Source: Sipunculus nudus
Taxonomy: Eukaryota > Annelida > Sipuncula > Golfingiida > Sipunculidae
Length of the DNA stretch: 64,000 nt
Reading direction: 5' to 3'
Assembly (NCBI GenBank): GCA_026874595.1
Contig: CM049321.1
Coordinates: 16,754,479-16,818,478, forward strand
The translations under genes and the position numbers were made by a program. Positions 1 to 64,000 of this stretch are shown here, piece after piece. The notes below the pieces were generated by a model that was given only the letters and a program-made list of their open reading frames with translations, was not told where the DNA came from and made no database searches. Position 1 is the stretch's first letter. Every line of letters starts with the position of its first letter.

Positions 1-220
1 AATTAATATAAAAGAAACAATGACAAAAATAATCCCATTGCATGTGTTACCAGTGAAACATCCAACAAAGTATACGGTTTTAATTTTGTCTCAAATTAAG
101 TGTTTCAGTTAAAAAAAAGATGATTTTTCATAACTACTTTCACCAAATTAAGTAGAAAATATGAGAAACATATTTTGAAAGCGTCTGTGCATTCAAGGAA
201 GAACTGAAATATTTTCTAAC

Positions 221-62486
<62,266 letters not shown>

Positions 62487-62989
62487 CTGCATGTAGAAAT
62501 AAACCATGATTATATTAAGATGAAATTATGTTGTAGGATTTATCCCACAGTTAAATATTCTTTCCCAGTTTGATATATGGCATATATACCTTAAAAATAA
62601 AATATGACTTTTTTTTTTATTTTTCTACCATTGTAAAAGGAATAAAGGCTCATACCACAAGTTACAAATGAAGATTATAAGATGGCATTCTCACCAAATG
62701 TAAGAAGATTTCTCACAGAGTAAAATAGAACAACACAGAAAATTAATTTAAATCCAGAAAAGAATAATTCCTGTGGAATTTTAACCAACAAGGACCTTTT
62801 TTTTAGTGAAGAAACGTTTTCTGTTACAGTATAATACAGGAAAATGACAAAGTACTATAGTTCTGTTTCTAAAGACCAGAATTAACTAAAGATGAACCAA
62901 TATTTGAACAAAATCAAAGATTCAACCTCTGGGGATTATTCCTGTGTATAATGTTGCAGGGTTTGCCAAAATAATTCAAACACATTTAA

Positions 62990-63655
62990 CAATGGACATC
63001 TGGCAGCAATTCAGAAAAATCAGAGGTGTTTTGCAATTACTGACCTTCCAACCTTGTACATATGCTGAACCATTCATCTCAGGTTATGAGTTTTTTTTCA
63101 TTTGTTAACAGTGGTGTGTGTACCTTGTTTATTAACATTTTGTAGATAAACAAGCAAATTTGTGGAATTTACTTTTAGTATGTCCTCCACTTACACCCTT
63201 GTTGCTTGCTTTCTTAATAAGTTATAGTTTTTATTTGCCCCTGTAGATGTCTCCAAATGTCATAATGGCTGTATTTTAGTTTTCATTGTCCCCTGCAGAT
63301 GAGTTCACATGTCATAATTTTAGTTGTGAATTGGGAAGAAAAGGGAAATTTTCTTGTTTTGGAGCTGTTGAAAGCAAATTTTCAGAAAAACACTCAAACA
63401 CCAATCCCTATCAAGGTATGGATAAGAGCAATGATTGACCCAAATTTGAAAGAAATCTGATAATATTTACGAAAGTTATTGCATGGAAACAAAAACGTGA
63501 TGGATGGAACAGACAAAGGGACAGACACACAAACCCAATTAAATAAATGTCCCCTATTCCAAAGGGACAACAAGTTCATGCAAATATCCCAGAGGTGTTA
63601 CATAAGAACTTTTCTCAACAGGAGTTACCTATACAGTTCATTAATATGCATTAAA
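62990..63655 (+). repeat. Dispersed repeat interrupted by a family A copy
   Basis: The outer parts (62,990-63,150 and 63,575-63,655) match 38,707-38,950. The middle, about 63,151-63,572, is a family A element ('caaatttgtggaatttac', 'ccaatccctatcaagg', 'cagacacacaaaccc'). 'acaag' occurs at both junctions and may be the target duplication. No exon lies between here and 64,000. Confidence 0.7.
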
Positions 63656-63777
63656 ACAAATCCATAAATCACAATCATAAACTCTACAAAAAAGGTAGTT
63701 GAATAGGTGGCTTTAAGAATTTGGCATAGTGGTAGCCCAGAAAAGTCTGATTCAGGCTTATCTTGCCAGAATATTAA

Positions 63778-64000
63778 AGGGACATAATCAGGAGCTTGAT
63801 TATGGCTATATTTTCACACTGTCAGTTCAGTTTTGCATTATTCAAATATTTCCCAGCATACCCATCCCAGCACACTGTCTTATTTCCTCGCATACGGCTG
63901 TTTAACACCATGTTATAGCCCTGCTTGTTGGTAAACACAGTTTGTTTCCATAACAAGGCCGTGTGACCGGAGGTCCGATTAAGGGGCAACACGCGGTGTT
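63778..64000 (+). mobile_element. piggyBac-type MITE, copy 2 (cut by window end)
   Basis: It follows TTAA at 63,774-63,777 and matches copy 1: AGGGACATAATCAGG, 'cagttcagttt', 'catacggctgtttaacac' and 'acacg.ggtgtt'. The right end lies outside the window. Confidence 0.75.

Overview
The window is animal nuclear DNA: AT-rich, about 5.5% coding, with spliceosomal introns and many nested transposable elements. Several repeat types point to a mollusc, most likely a bivalve, although no single marker gene proves this. These types are the '...TCAGCTGAGC...' bounded repeats, the GACGGACGGAC tails, short repeats ending in GGGGGACA, a hairpin-ended Helitron carrying a satellite, a DIRS element and CR1-like LINE tails.

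One protein-coding gene crosses the whole window on the minus strand and runs off both ends. I reconstruct 21 internal exons (numbered E1 to E21 in transcription order, right to left) by matching GT/AG splice sites and reading phase. All 20 junctions are phase-compatible, giving about 1,171 codons in 3,517 nt. The product is a long, mostly disordered protein. Its N-terminal and middle parts are rich in Ser, Gln, Gly, Pro and Glu, followed by a Lys-Ser-Pro rich segment (E16) and a strongly charged Glu/Arg/Lys coiled coil (E19 to E21). I do not recognise it with confidence. A KIAA2012-like protein is an untested guess.

Layout by region. 0-3.6 kb: exon E21, dispersed repeats and a CR1/L2-type LINE tail. 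3.64-7.88 kb: a decayed DIRS-type tyrosine-recombinase retrotransposon on the minus strand, with inverted termini and an internal complementary region. 8.3-12 kb: E20, E19, a MITE touching the E20 donor, and repeats. 12-17 kb: AT-rich intron, simple repeats and E18. 17-21 kb: repeats, the 42-nt microexon E17, a piggyBac-type MITE and E16. 21.55-24.02 kb: a PIF/Harbinger-like element with a CpG-rich core that looks like a promoter plus a signal-peptide first exon. 24.3-26.95 kb: a large repeat ending in the GACG tail. 27-31 kb: E15 to E12. 31.6-38.7 kb: repeat elements, one of which contains a Helitron-like element with about 22 copies of a 180-bp satellite. 39-47 kb: E11 to E8. 48.1-49.8 kb: a 278-bp tandem array. 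51-62.5 kb: E7 to E1, Tc1-type MITEs, a pogo/Tigger-type element and an unoccupied paralogue of the DIRS insertion site.

No tRNA, rRNA, CRISPR or complete second gene was seen. The most interesting structures are two transposon insertions (DIRS and Helitron-like) whose empty sites survive in paralogous repeats in the same window, and the Harbinger-like element with promoter-like cargo.
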